Shown: positions 34,201 to 42,173, counted from the stretch's first letter. The stretch is 64,000 nt of DNA from Watersipora subatra (GCF_963576615.1 NC_088717.1:55197526-55261525), one strand, 5' to 3'. Program-made: numbers and translations. Notes: generated by a model not told the origin, from the letters alone.

Positions 34201-35082
34201 GTATAGGACAACCAGAAAATCTGATCTTGCAATTCGCTCGCAACTCCTCTTCTATTGCACATAAAAAGCTAGTCTTGGTTGCTAACTAGCAAACATATCA
34301 ATGAGTGTAATGGGCTTTTATGCAACATTGTTAAATATAGATATAAAATAAAACTATGTTTTAAAATTTAATATAAGATATAAAGGGCAAAGTATAGGTG
34401 ACACTCACTTCGCCCGTAGAAGGGTAAAATTTATCTTTCCCAAATTCTGACGAGTCAGTTGAAAAATACAACGCCAGCTTCTATTGGAACGTCACCTCCA
34501 ATTGACGGCCACCTCCAATTGACCACCACTAAGGAGAACGAATGAAAAAATAAAGCGCCATGGCGTTCAATTAAAGGTTTTGCGGTATTAATAATAATAA
34601 CAACAACCAGAATAAAGAATATTGCCTTTCCAGTATTTTGCTTAGACTGCTGGACAATATTACAAGTTTGTATATTTTGCTTCATAAAGTATTTGATTCG
34701 ATCACGAATCATGTAAAACAGTAAACCATCTAGTAACAAAAACCTTTCCTAAAAATATTTTTGAGCCCATAAACAGCTCATCTTTTTGTAGGACACATTT
34801 GGATCTGGAAGCGGACTCGCTGCCCAGCCAAACAAGAACATAGACGAGGAAGAAGAGGTTGATGTGATCATTACAGATACAGTGCCCTACAACCCCGTGC
34901 AACCTAAACCTGGTAACATACCTCCGGAAGTACCACATGGCCGTGATGAAAGACCGGAAATTAAAGCTACCACTCAAAAACTAACTGCCCCATCGTCATC
35001 TAATTCCCTCTGTAGTACCCCCACACTGGCCGTGTCTCTTGCTTTACTTCTGATTAGTGTGAAATATTGGAGCCTATTATGA
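5085..35082 (+). CDS. Glypican (GPC4/6, Dally-like type), complete 11-exon gene
   Basis: GPI-anchored heparan sulfate proteoglycan; family members tune Wnt, Hedgehog, BMP and FGF signalling at the cell surface. Joined exons: 5085-5280, 11418-11576, 19817-19986, 20908-21129, 24038-24203, 25477-25613, 27196-27452, 30112-30293, 31251-31296, 32298-32361, 34792-35082; 1890 nt, 629 residues, every intron GT-AG and every junction in phase. Visible: hydrophobic signal peptide (about 13-34), 14 ectodomain cysteines as in all glypicans, the signature C266-x2-C-x-G...P-C-x2-Y-C...G-C289, a furin-type site R367-S-K-R370, N-glycosylation sequons at N193, N475 and N482, Ser-Gly sites at S511, S522, S524, S538 and S540, and a C-terminal hydrophobic GPI signal. 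Sequence order and wording match GPC4/6 better than GPC3/5. Start chosen as the first ATG giving a signal peptide; M12 or M19 would also leave one. Confidence 0.96.
5344..5500. repeat. 55-57 bp tandem repeat in glypican intron 1
   Basis: Nearly three units of ACTTGAAACAGACTTACAAC... starting at 5344, 5401 and 5456; the third lacks an internal AAACAGACTT piece. Confidence 0.85.
5501..6754. other. Glypican intron 1, 5' part
   Basis: No coding, RNA or repeat structure that I can support; ORFs here are short and unlike proteins. Confidence 0.5.
6755..7172. mobile_element. Fold-back element family, copy 2 (best preserved)
   Basis: Two arms of roughly 110 bp in inverted orientation (6760-6870 and 7045-7160) around a unique centre of about 170 bp. 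Outer parts read GATTTTACCAAGAAGTGTCG and, inverted, GATACTTTCTGGTAAAATC; inner parts AAAATCGACAAAACTTGATC and GACCAAGTTTTGTCAATTTT. No transposase; a non-autonomous MITE-like element. Confidence 0.8.
7173..9824. other. Glypican intron 1, middle
   Basis: AT-rich intronic DNA; no gene, RNA or repeat supported. ORFs at 7610 and 8336 lack any recognisable protein features. Confidence 0.5.
9825..9922. repeat. Degenerate ACTTACAGTTA tandem repeat
   Basis: About eight irregular copies of an 11-12 bp unit (ACTTACAGTTA and variants with ATAC or GTAC) in glypican intron 1. Confidence 0.7.
10461..10535 (+). repeat. tRNA-derived SINE head
   Basis: Contains an A-box-like stretch (TGGTGCAGTTGATAGAGCGC) and a near-perfect B box (GAGTTCAAATCC) at tRNA spacing. 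Acceptor and T stems do not pair, so it is a tRNA-derived relic and not a tRNA gene. A GGACAGACAGACAGA run follows. Confidence 0.55.
10600..10930 (-). mobile_element. LINE 3' end (copy 1), antisense
   Basis: On the minus strand the end of an RT ORF reads YLSPNIRSLSRKRYFEQFRS then NYLFDFVD and a stop, the LPxNIRSL-type C-terminus of many non-LTR reverse transcriptases, followed by a 3' tail. Homologous to copies at 27690 and 41535. Heavily 5'-truncated; cannot move on its own. Confidence 0.65.
11418..11576 (+). CDS. Glypican exon 2: ICPxGxxCC segment
   Basis: Codon 66 (split) to 118; acceptor TTGCAG, donor GTGAGT, phase 1 on both sides. It carries the glypican motif ICPAGFSCC (C72, C78, C79) followed by the amphipathic helix that starts the alpha-helical ectodomain. 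Corresponds to LKICPQGSTCCSQEM-like sequence in vertebrate glypicans. Intron 1 before it is 6.1 kb and intron 2 after it 8.2 kb. Confidence 0.94.
12714..13399. mobile_element. piggyBac-type non-autonomous element
   Basis: Perfect 13-bp terminal inverted repeats, CCCTTTGGCTGGG at 12714 and CCCAGCCAAAGGG ending at 13399, flanked on both sides by TTAA (12710-12713 and 13400-13403), the duplication made only by piggyBac-type transposases. CGTTTCCCCA occurs twice near the right end. 686 bp, no transposase ORF. Lies in glypican intron 2. Confidence 0.85.
13698..14045. mobile_element. Fold-back element family, copy 3, with internal 10-bp expansion
   Basis: Arms AGTAGATTTTATCAAAAATT (left) and GATAAAATCTACTAAAATTT (right) are clear inverted repeats. 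Inside the right arm, 13886-13958, the natural GTCATCTCAA stretch has expanded to about eight tandem copies. Confidence 0.8.
15070..15285. repeat. 16-bp minisatellite (ATGATCACATGAGCAT)
   Basis: About 12 imperfect copies of a unit built from ATGATCACATGA followed by GCAT or ACAC. Each unit contains the self-complementary TGATCA, so the array is rich in small palindromes. Confidence 0.85.
16168..16227. repeat. (AT)n microsatellite
   Basis: About 30 uninterrupted AT dinucleotides in glypican intron 2. Confidence 0.97.
17042..17460. mobile_element. TA-flanked TIR element (MITE), 419 bp
   Basis: Ends TGTTTCCAT...ATGGAAACA with TA on each side (17040-17041, 17461-17462). Longer imperfect inverted match includes GCGCGCATGAT on the left and ATCATGCG-type sequence on the right. 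The words CCATAGAAAC, TATAGAAACA and GCATGATGCGC recur inside. No ORF. Confidence 0.7.
18440..18660 (+). repeat. SINE body, copy A
   Basis: Homologous, same orientation, to 60020-60215: shared words include AATGACATCCAACCTTA, GGCCATGTCTCC, GGAGCCATTGTTTGTGCAAC and GGACTGCTCACACA. The tRNA-like head is not preserved here. Confidence 0.65.
18688..19036. repeat. AT-rich minisatellite, ~20-bp unit
   Basis: About 18 copies of ATAACGTATATAATATGTAT and variants. A long minus-strand frame (YTLYTYYIRYIHI repeats, 18647-19177) is only the repeat translated and not a gene. Strong local self-complementarity. Confidence 0.93.
19817..19986 (+). CDS. Glypican exon 3: helical core
   Basis: Residues 119-175; acceptor TTGCAG, donor GTTAGT, entering in phase 1 and leaving in phase 0. 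The sequence AFFTELIEKSEKEMDEMF followed by LRSYYNGEDLDV matches the FFKELLENAEKSLNDMF and LKRYY parts of GPC4. No cysteine in this exon, as expected for the central helices. Confidence 0.95.
20010..20412. mobile_element. Fold-back element family, copy 4
   Basis: Sits entirely in glypican intron 3 (921 bp), starting about 25 bases after exon 3. Arms TGTAGATTCTACCAGAAAGT and ACTTTCTGATAAAATCTACA are inverted; the centre contains GATGTCACTAGTTG shared with copy 2. Confidence 0.8.
20908..21129 (+). CDS. Glypican exon 4: helical core with N-glycosylation site
   Basis: Residues 176-249, phase 0 on both sides; acceptor GTTGTAG, donor GTATGC. Contains the sequon N193-F-T, the conserved YLACV cysteine, the LKPFG-like segment (IKPFGEYP) and the ARTYMQGLAVARNVV helix, nearly identical to ARTFAQGLAVAGDVV of GPC4. 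The open frame runs past the donor to 21387, but family alignment supports stopping at ...STQK. Confidence 0.95.
22240..22500. repeat. G-rich GGGGGTAGCAGTGGAGGCAG array
   Basis: Strand-asymmetric repeat of GTAGCAGTGGAGGCAGCAGT-type units, many G4-5 runs on the + (transcribed-like) strand. It encodes low-complexity Val-Ala-Glu frames only. Could form G-quadruplexes. Confidence 0.85.
23480..23780. repeat. Degenerate ~60-bp tandem repeat
   Basis: About five copies of a unit containing ACTCTATGGCTAGTATTGTG and GCTATGCACATAAC, decayed to varying degrees. Confidence 0.7.
24038..24203 (+). CDS. Glypican exon 5: glypican signature exon
   Basis: Residues 250-304; acceptor TTGCAG, donor GTAAGA, leaving in phase 1. 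Holds six cysteines (256, 266, 269, 278, 282, 289) and fits the glypican signature pattern C-x2-C-x-G-hydrophobic-x4-P-C-x2-[FY]-C-x2-hydrophobic-x2-G-C exactly, including the conserved CSHCRG. This exon alone identifies the family. Confidence 0.97.
24331..24446. mobile_element. 116-bp TA-flanked MITE, copy 1
   Basis: Ends CCGTAAAACCTCT and AGAGGTTTTGCAG, flanked by TA on both sides. Interior holds CCACCTCCAATTGACCACC and GCCCCATGGCGTTCAATT. Same length as the copy at 44593-44708. Confidence 0.8.
25477..25613 (+). CDS. Glypican exon 6: FNIESV helix
   Basis: Residues 305-350; acceptor TTGTAG, donor GTACGG, leaving in phase 0. The MLSMRL, FNIESV and ILHQ segments match MVAERL, FNIESV and the following helix of GPC4/6. 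Ends just before the linker that holds the convertase site. Confidence 0.94.
27196..27452 (+). CDS. Glypican exon 7: convertase site and last three ectodomain cysteines
   Basis: Codons 351-435 plus two bases; acceptor TATAG, donor GTACGT. The apparent donor GTTAGT four bases on would break the frame into exon 8; GTACGT keeps it. Contains C358 (GCGQPP), the basic R-S-K-R site at 367-370 where glypicans are cut by furin-like proprotein convertases, then C402 and the SQCWNGE cysteine that complete the set of 14. Confidence 0.92.
27677..27860 (-). mobile_element. LINE 3' end (copy 2), antisense
   Basis: Starts with TATATATTACTTTATTGGCA, the reverse complement of a tail with AATAAAGT and an AT-microsatellite terminus, and matches the region downstream of the RT stop in the copies at 10600 and 41535. 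Coding part decayed. In glypican intron 7. Confidence 0.55.
28830..29040. mobile_element. Fold-back element family, copy 5 (diverged)
   Basis: AGAGATTTTTCTATCACTTG and GGTGATGTTATTGCCAGGAC match the left arm; the right arm is shorter and degraded. Nested in the Tigger-like element. Confidence 0.6.
29308..29427. mobile_element. 120-bp palindromic MITE with 8-bp target duplication
   Basis: Arms CACGGGCTAGCCGAGTCACG and its near-complement ending GGCTAGCCCGTG extend for about 50 bp each, including TTTTCGCCACGCACAT / ATGTGCGTGGCGAAAA. CTATTCAT flanks both sides (29300-29307 and 29428-29435). An 8-bp duplication fits hAT-type transposition. Confidence 0.75.
30112..30293 (+). CDS. Glypican exon 8: GNGLANQ region
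   Basis: Completes codon 436 and runs to residue 496 plus one base; acceptor CACAG, donor GTAAGT. GNGLIANQENPEVEVD closely matches GNGLANQGNNPEVQVD of GPC4/6, the last well conserved part of the ectodomain. Two N-glycosylation sequons follow, N475-I-T and N482-V-T. Confidence 0.94.
31251..31296 (+). CDS. Glypican exon 9: first Ser-Gly heparan sulfate site
   Basis: A 46-base micro-exon for residues 497-511 plus two bases; acceptor TTTTAG, donor GTAAGT. Ends in DWGSG, with acidic and aromatic context typical of glycosaminoglycan attachment (S511). Length is not a multiple of three, so skipping it would shift the frame. Confidence 0.88.
32298..32361 (+). CDS. Glypican exon 10: second Ser-Gly cluster
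   Basis: A 64-base exon completing codon 512 and ending at residue 533; acceptor TTTTTAG, donor GTGAGT. The acidic run KYDDEVE precedes SSGSGS, giving attachment serines S522 and S524. Intron 10 after it is almost entirely transposon-derived. Confidence 0.88.
32528..33390. mobile_element. Long CCGTAAAACCTC-family element, 3'-truncated
   Basis: Begins TA then CCATAAAACCTCTATTTGAA, followed by four tandem TTTGAATGCCACCTTTA units. Its interior (TACATCAATAACAATTAAC, CACCCGTAAAAGGGTT, ATTTATCTTTCCAAAATT) is homologous, same orientation, to the next element, but its right terminus is missing. Confidence 0.65.
33650..34585. mobile_element. Long CCGTAAAACCTC-family element, 936 bp
   Basis: Left end CTGTAGAACCTCTATTTGAC, right end TTCAATTAAAGGTTTTGCGG, TA on each side. 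Contains a stack of TATTTGACCGCCACC units at the left. With the preceding copy it fills most of glypican intron 10. The 116-bp MITEs are internally deleted relatives. Confidence 0.7.
34792..35082 (+). CDS. Glypican exon 11: third Ser-Gly cluster and GPI signal, stop
   Basis: Residues 534-629 and TGA; acceptor TTTGTAG. Begins DTFGSGSG (S538, S540), then an acidic and proline-rich linker, a small-residue region (APSSSNS, likely omega site) and a hydrophobic tail TLAVSLALLLISVKYWSLL with no positively charged anchor after it, as expected for GPI attachment rather than a transmembrane protein. Confidence 0.95.
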   Translation, partial: DTFGSGSGLAAQPNKNIDEEEEVDVIITDTVPYNPVQPKPGNIPPEVPHGRDERPEIKATTQKLTAPSSSNSLCSTPTLAVSLALLLISVKYWSLL

Positions 35083-35174
35083 ATCAGTAAAAACTACATA
35101 GTCATGTCTAATCAAGCTCCACAACGCATAGATTTACTGTAACAGATCAATCGATGAGACGGAGATGAGAATGG

Positions 35175-35940
35175 AATAAACGGTAAACATTCCATCTCAA
35201 TCATTTTTCATGATACAGAACTCGACGCTCAATTTTCCCAAAATGTTACTCTAGGAGAGCCTGCCAAAGACCGTAGAAACAAGCACCAAAGATAATTAAG
35301 CTAATAAACAGCTTTTTTATCTGCTCCTAGCTAATAGTAGGACAACTCCTCAATTGACAGAGCCACCTGTAGCCAGCCACCAACTAGTTTTATTGCATAT
35401 TATATTTATTTTCTTCTGCTTTTTGGTTTTGTTCCTTCTAAAGGAAGATATTGGTGCTGCTTTAAAGTAGCTGGTGACAGCGAGGCGGATAGCAGTCGAA
35501 TGCTGCAGGCTCATTTATTTTATAGCGCGTTATCTTCCTTTCAGCCGGCAGATTTTATCAAGCAGAAAATTGAAGCTGAAAACTTCAATTTTCTGCTTAT
35601 CAATCCAAAAAATTAAACATTATCAATCCAAAAAATGACCTTGTCTAAAAACTTTAAAAGGTTACATTATGACCTAATTTCCCAAAGTTTGTGCTTTTTG
35701 TTAAATTATTACTTTTACTGCCATTTTTATGGATATGGTTGTATTATATGAATGGTTTGCTTGGCATTTATGTAGGCAGTATTAAAAAGTAATGGTCACT
35801 CCAACCACAATGCATATCTACTTATCTTAACTCCATTTTAGTTTTCATTCTTATATGCATGTCATTTATATATTATACAATATTGTTTTGTTGTATCTAT
35901 TATATTATATAAACCGTTAATCAATTCTGCTACTAATAAA
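35175..35940 (+). terminator. Candidate glypican 3' UTR polyadenylation signals
   Basis: AATAAA occurs at 35175, 35303 and 35935 downstream of the glypican stop at 35082. Which is used cannot be told; the last lies in a T-rich context. A 16-bp perfect hairpin (35560-35575 with 35583-35598) falls inside the longest possible UTR. Confidence 0.4.
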
Positions 35941-37279
35941 ACCTTAAAACCCAAAAAGATTATGTTCTGATACACCAAAATAGTTGTATAGTCTCAAATT
36001 GTAGGCCAGTGGGTTGAGTTGGCCTCAGGGGCATGTGGAACAGCTGATCAAATTAATCTGATTGTTAGACTGATATGATTAGCTGGAGAAGTCGCCTGCA
36101 TTCATACACAGTCAGATGGTAGTTAGTAGTTACAGAATAGAATAGCGCAGTGAACTCTCAATAATGGTTTCGAAGAAATGACAACTCACAAATGTAATAA
36201 GACTAGCTCAAGTTTTTGAATTTTCAGATACATAGAAATATTTATTAAACCAAAATGTCTCACAAGAATGTGTATAATTATAGATTCTGCACCAACTATA
36301 AACTATATAAATATAGTAACTATTTTAAAACTATTAGAATATAAATAAGAATATAAAACTATAAAATTATGAAAAAGGCGGCATGTACTTGACTTGTAGT
36401 TTGCTTATTCCTGTCTCTTATGGTAGTTATTATGCACTACCTAATGTGCAATTTTTTTGCAGAGTTGTCTCCTCAATACTAAAACATACCGACATGCAGA
36501 GGTAAAAGAAAATTTGACTAACATATGTGTGAGTTATTTAGATCCGCAAGCACAATATACAGTCAATATGGCTTTTTAGTATTGGCCTGTGGCACATTAG
36601 AGTCAAATAGTTCACCACCCTTAAAAATATCAGTATATGTAATAGAGTACACAATCAGCCATTCCATGTATGACATAAAACAAGCTATTATGTGAACTGT
36701 AGATATGGTGATACGACAGAATTATAATCACAAATTAGCTGTTATGACTGAACTTTGGAGAGAGACAACAGCTGATACCAATGAATTTTAATTACTCGAT
36801 AACGTTAGGAGCAGCGTTGTTCAGCGTTTAGGGTGCCGACTTGATCTAGGTAGTTGTTCGAGTCACTCAAAGACCATCGCTATTGTTAGAGTAGGCTTCC
36901 AATCGCAATTAGACCTCAAGCCAAAAACCAGGTGGCTTTCTCACAGGCTATTAAACTAGAATCAATTTGTGAGTTGTTTATGCTGTTTAATCGTCATGGC
37001 AACACTATGATTGCTAATAATCTTTTAAATACAATAAACAAACTATGTTAGTATTAACCATTAAACTTATGTATACATATATTTTTAAATCCTACAATCA
37101 TAGTATGCATTGGAGTTGCTTCCTCACTCAAAATAGTAATTTTTACGCATGAAAGTGGTTGGCACAATGTGGTAACTTTAATTGTTTTAAACTTCATCTC
37201 TATGTAAAAAGGTAACACTTGACTGACATATGATAACACTTGAGCTGAACCCATCTACTTAGATTTCTAGCTACTCACA

Positions 37280-37355
37280 TAGATCAATGATATACAGCCC
37301 CCATGGGGGGAGGGGGGGGGGCTGTATACCATTGAATAGATCGAGTAGCTGAAAA
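37280..37355. repeat. Short palindromic repeat (ATACAGCCCC), copy 1
   Basis: CAATGATATACAGCCCCCAT on the left mirrors GGGGGCTGTATACCATTG on the right, with further pairing of CTACTCACATAGATC and GATCGAGTAG outside. A related copy is at 52333-52367. Confidence 0.65.
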
Positions 37356-38007
37356 CAAGAGTTGTCTACTATTAGCTAACCTATGAAGTTTCACATAGTA
37401 GGCAATCTCAAAAAAGAAACACAGCTTATATGTCCCTGTAGCACCTAGTTCAAACTTCATTTCCTGTTTTTAATCGGGCACAGTAGAAACTCAACTTACA
37501 AAAAACTGCATATGAAATTTCCGAAATACGAAATTTCTGAGTTGTTTGAAATAACGGCGGATACTTTTAAATACGAAACATGCTAGCCTTTCATGTAAAT
37601 GGGCAGCTTGGTTCAAAAGTTGTGCACTTAAGCTGCTCTGTGATTGTCTGAAGCTTAGCAGCTTCTTGCCATACCATTGGGCCGTTTGTTTCTCACGGGT
37701 ATGAACAATGCATCTTCCTCAGATTGTTGCTAACAAAATTCAATGATCGCTTAGAGTCACTTAGCCAATCCCAAAGGTAAGCAAACATACCGTGCGTTGT
37801 TTTTATTCGCTAATTCTCTTTCCTTTCTTATCTCCAAATGTACTTGTTTTATTTATTATGCAATAATATAATTCTAACATGTATTTGTTACAGGTTTTAA
37901 TCATTATTTATAATTAATACGAATATTATTATGTCTTATTATTATTAATATTATTATGTCCAAAATTTGTAGAGCTTAGAATGCATTTGGACATTTACAT
38001 GGTAAAA

Positions 38008-38388
38008 CTAAGTGAATGACCAGCGTTTCACGGGTAATAAAAAAGGTTTTTGAACAGAAAATCTTTTACTAGCATATACAACATTTACCATTCTAACTTT
38101 TAAATAAAGGTTTTGTTTATTTCTGTGTGTGTATGCTGTAAGTTTAATTAGGTTTATGCTATATATATTATTATATTTATAGCATTTTGAGGAAGTCTGG
38201 TACGTATTTTTCTTCTAGTGAAACTTTTCTTTTAGTAATTTAGTTCAAGCATGCTAGATGAAGTGCGAAGAGTAGGTATTTCAACCAATCACCATCAAAG
38301 ATTGACAGGAGTAATAAATGTGAGATGCGGTTTTTTGTTCCTAAAACTGGACATACGAACGACAAACACTCACATTTATACGTATAGA
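38008..38388 (-). mobile_element. Non-autonomous Helitron, copy a
   Basis: On the minus strand it starts TCTATACGTATAAATG (38388) and ends with a GC hairpin-like CCCGTGAAACGCTGG and TTAG followed by T. The 5' TC abuts, with no base between, the CTAG 3' end of the next Helitron. No Rep/helicase ORF. Confidence 0.65.
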
Positions 38389-39367
38389 CTAGATGAATGT
38401 TTGGCGTTGCTCGGGTAACAAGTCTAAGCACAAAAATTTATTTTTATTTAACATATAACAACATTTACCATTCGAACTTTCAAACTACATATCATGATAG
38501 AAGTGTTTTGTGTAGTTTAAATAAATTAAGAGAACAAATAAAACCAACTGTAAAGGTTTTAAAACTTTGATAAACAACTGTAACTTTCAAACTACATATC
38601 ATCAGAGAAGTGTTTTGTTCAGGCCAAATAAATTAAGAAACAAAATAAAACAACTATAAAAGTGTTTAAATGTAAATGTAAAATAATTAGCAAGTAATAG
38701 CTCAATTAAGTCTGTTTTGCGACGATTACAATAAAATATGATTCGATACAATGATACAATTAATACGAACTGAGAAAATAAAATAAAAATCTTGGATATA
38801 TTGAATTAGTAATAGCAATTCTTGCATAGAAGTGTGAGTGTATCAAAAAGGTTCCTGTTCTTGCAGAAACTTCAAATACGACGATACTGGTACCTCTCAA
38901 TACCGGTATAAATGTAAAACCGCACCGTCTTTGTCTGGCACTTTGTCTGATTGAACGGAGAGAGAATGTAGAGGCTATTCCTGCCTGATATAATACAATT
39001 GTCTGCGTGAAAAACATTAGCCTTGATTGCGGAATTAGCAATTGAACCTTATGAAAAACCGGAAATAAAAGTCTATGAAAACACGAAAAAGCATCGTGTT
39101 TCTTAGAGTTTCGCAATACGTCATTTAGCGCGCGAAATCAGGTAAAGGGTGTATACAGTATGTAGTAAGAGCGATGCATCGGAAGAGCCTTCGTAGACTC
39201 GTGGTTAAACAATTGGAATACAAACCTGCGGCTGCAATCTATGTGAGTTCAAATCTAGCACGACGTAGGATTTTAACTCCAAGATTTATAATAACTATAG
39301 CTGGACACGCCGAAGTACCGAATCACAGATACGTGAAAATACACGCTTTTGAGATTGATATTTATTA
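38389..39367 (-). mobile_element. Non-autonomous Helitron, copy b
   Basis: 3' end on the minus strand: ACCCGAGCAACGCC hairpin region, 11 bases, then CTAG at 38392-38389 with flanking T. The 5' end near 39367 is decayed (ATCTCAAAAGCGTGTATTTT). Near its 5' end it carries a tRNA-like stretch (GAGTTCAAATCTAGCACG, about 39246). About 980 bp; the long middle matches copy c. Confidence 0.65.
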
Positions 39368-39370
39368 ATA

Positions 39371-41534
39371 AGTTCACCTACTTATGAAATTTTCTGCTTA
39401 TGAAACGCATTCATAACAAATTCATTTTGTATGTAGAGCAAATACCGTGTTATGTTGCTGGTTCATTTAATGCCACAAACAAAAAGTCTTGCTTTTGCCT
39501 CTATTTAATCAAGTTAACAGACCAATAACATGTTAACATGTTAACATGATGGTGCTCGTCAAATACCTAATAACCTCCAGATTCTAATAGTTATATAATA
39601 AAAATGTTCTAATATGCCGTTAGTATAAAAACATTGTACAGTTTAGAATCAAAACAACTAATTAACAAGGAAATACTAAAATTAACCTTTGTTTTCGCTG
39701 CGATAATATATATATCATATATTATATATAATATATATTCTATATGTATAACGTATACTTTGTATATGATAAAACAGCAGCTTTCTCCTCCGTCAATTAT
39801 CTACCATCTTTAGTGAAACCATCTAGCACTGGTTAAATAACTTGGACACAATTCAAAGAAATCTCACATTGAAGTCATTTTATTGTCAAATTCATGAGTC
39901 TTGAAAAATTTAACCTATTAAAACTTTCAGGAGATTCTACCATTTTTCTCTTAAATAAGGTGCTAACGTTTGTAAACATTCAATTAAAATTTACTAAAAT
40001 AAAAGTAGAAAAAAAAATGGTTTAGCACAATTCCAGAGATAGTAATCAGCTCAGCTTGTTGACTACCAGAGAACAAATACAGCTTCTATGGACAGTAACA
40101 ACCAAACATTCTATGAGCCAGGGTTTCAATTATATGTTTGCGGTTAAATTATTTTCATCTATTGGTGTAAATAAAGTTTATAATAGAAACTTTATTTCAA
40201 TTTATATTTTAAATTTATGCTCAAATTTTTATGTAAAATTTAAAATAACACCAATTTATTTTATTTATATGTTTTACAAATGTAAACAAACCATTTTCTG
40301 GTGTGAATAAAATTAATATCTATCTATCTGTTGACTCTATCAGGAATTCATGTAGTACACGTTTGTATATATTGTCTTTTTTTCCCGGTTGTCTCTTTAT
40401 AAATTGGTCATTATCTTCATTATCAACATGGGGTTGGTATACAAAGAATTCCTAATGTACTCACAGTGCTATATATTGGTAGGTCTATAAGAAGAGTTTT
40501 GTTAACATGAGCGCGCAGACGCGCACTAGCAATCAGCAAATTTTATTCATTTTTTACCATATATACTTGTGATTGTACACAAACTGTATGTATATAATTA
40601 TCATTAATATTACAGTTAAACAGAAACCATTGATAGTACTTACATAAATAAACATAAATACATGTAGATTAGCTTAAAATATAACAATGAGTTATTAAAT
40701 ACATGTACATAACAAAGATTTTTGACAATCTGGTGGGTAAACAGGTGTTAAAGTTCTATGTGTAAGGTTATGAATAGCATTATATCTTGAAAAGCTTATG
40801 ACTAATACAATAGTCATTAGTATTATCTTGTAATCTCTTTCACCTTAAACTGTTGGTAGCATCGGCAGATATTTTCCACATTTTAACCACTTGAGTATGT
40901 ACAAATCTGTGTTTCACTCCGTTATTGCATAACGTACAGCTTTGGGCAATATTAACTTGCTGGCGCTGTCAACCTCTGAATAATTATTTTGGTATTGTAA
41001 GTTCACTATGCTGCATTACCTCTCATATTTACTGTGCTGACTATATTTGTTTGGGTTGCTTGTTTTAGTTTCAAGGATGTAATTATTGTACCTGTAATTT
41101 TTCTTTCAGCTCTTTCCATTTAAAGGTCGCCCACCGCGAATCTTATATCCTGCTACAAAATACACTGGGACCATTTGCTCATAAGATTTTGTACAGGAAC
41201 AATTGTGGCTGAATGCCCTTCTTGACACCGCCAAAGGGGGTCCTACTACACAAAGTTGTCATTAGAATAGTCACTTTTAAAATCACTGTTGTCACTTTTA
41301 AAATCACTGTTGTCACCTTTTTCAAGTTGGTAACCTAAGCAACCTCTTTCTTCACATTCGCTATTTTAATACAAATATCTATACTGGTGGCACTGGGTTG
41401 CATTGAAAACCTGAAACTTGCTCAGCTTGAACTTCTGCTAATCAAAAGCATCGCTCAACCAGCGACCTTCACAAACTTATTAGTGATGTTTGGGACCGTT
41501 GCTGATTACTCCGCAAAAAGTGACAGGCGTCGTA
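39371..41534. other. Intergenic DNA
   Basis: AT-rich; short ATAT palindrome at about 39704-39760. ORFs here are low-complexity Ile/Phe/Tyr-rich and not supported as genes. Confidence 0.5.
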
Positions 41535-41890
41535 TATATATATATAGTACTTTATTGGCAATAATTTCATTTCACAAATAGAAATGTTTTTCAAATTAGG
41601 CCATACAACAATAGTAAAACAAAAAAAAGGGAAAAAAGCAACAGTTAGCCATTAAAATTGAATAAATAGTCTGACAAATAGTGTTTAAAATGCCTTACTC
41701 TGCTAAGAGAACGGATATTTGGTGGAAGATTGTTAAAGCAGCTGGCAATGACATTTTCAAAATGATTGTTAGTGATTGTATGCAATTTGTTCACATCACG
41801 TAAGTTGAAATGAGTTAAGAACCTGTAATTGTCATGTAAAAAACGAGGACAAAAAAAGTCGTAGGTTTTTAGGGCTGCACTTCTTGTACT
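41535..41890 (-). mobile_element. LINE 3' end (copy 3), antisense, best preserved
   Basis: Minus strand encodes ENVIASCFNNLPPNIRSLSR then VRHFKHYLSDYLFNFNG and a stop (about 41770-41655), the typical C-terminus of a non-LTR reverse transcriptase, then a 3' UTR ending CCAATAAAGTACTATATATA, i.e. poly(A) signal plus AT-microsatellite tail. Upstream coding sequence is frameshifted and soon lost. Confidence 0.7.
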
Positions 41891-42173
41891 AAAAATTGAC
41901 GGAGATTGTCTTTAATAATTACTGTCAGTCATAGACTTGGAAACGGATTCGCTGTCAGTGTGTCGTGGCATTTCGTTGCTGTTTACTTAAATTACCTGGC
42001 AGTCTATAAATGCTGGGCCAGATGCTTCAAACCGAAACTAGTGAAGTTTCGTTTGATCGCGTTGATTTATGGACAAATAATAAGTTAGTAAATGTACGGC
42101 CACACGTAACAAATTTTTCGTTGGTTCTAACCGAAATCACGAAATGAACAAAAAACACAGAATTATTCGATCG

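Larger units (their letters stand above)
35083..38007. other. Glypican 3' flank and intergenic DNA
   Basis: Probable 3' UTR to about 35960, then AT-rich DNA with no gene seen. Holds a hairpin (35560-35598), a possible tRNA-derived relic with B box TGTTCGAGTCAC near 36860, and a short palindrome at 37280-37355. Confidence 0.5.
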
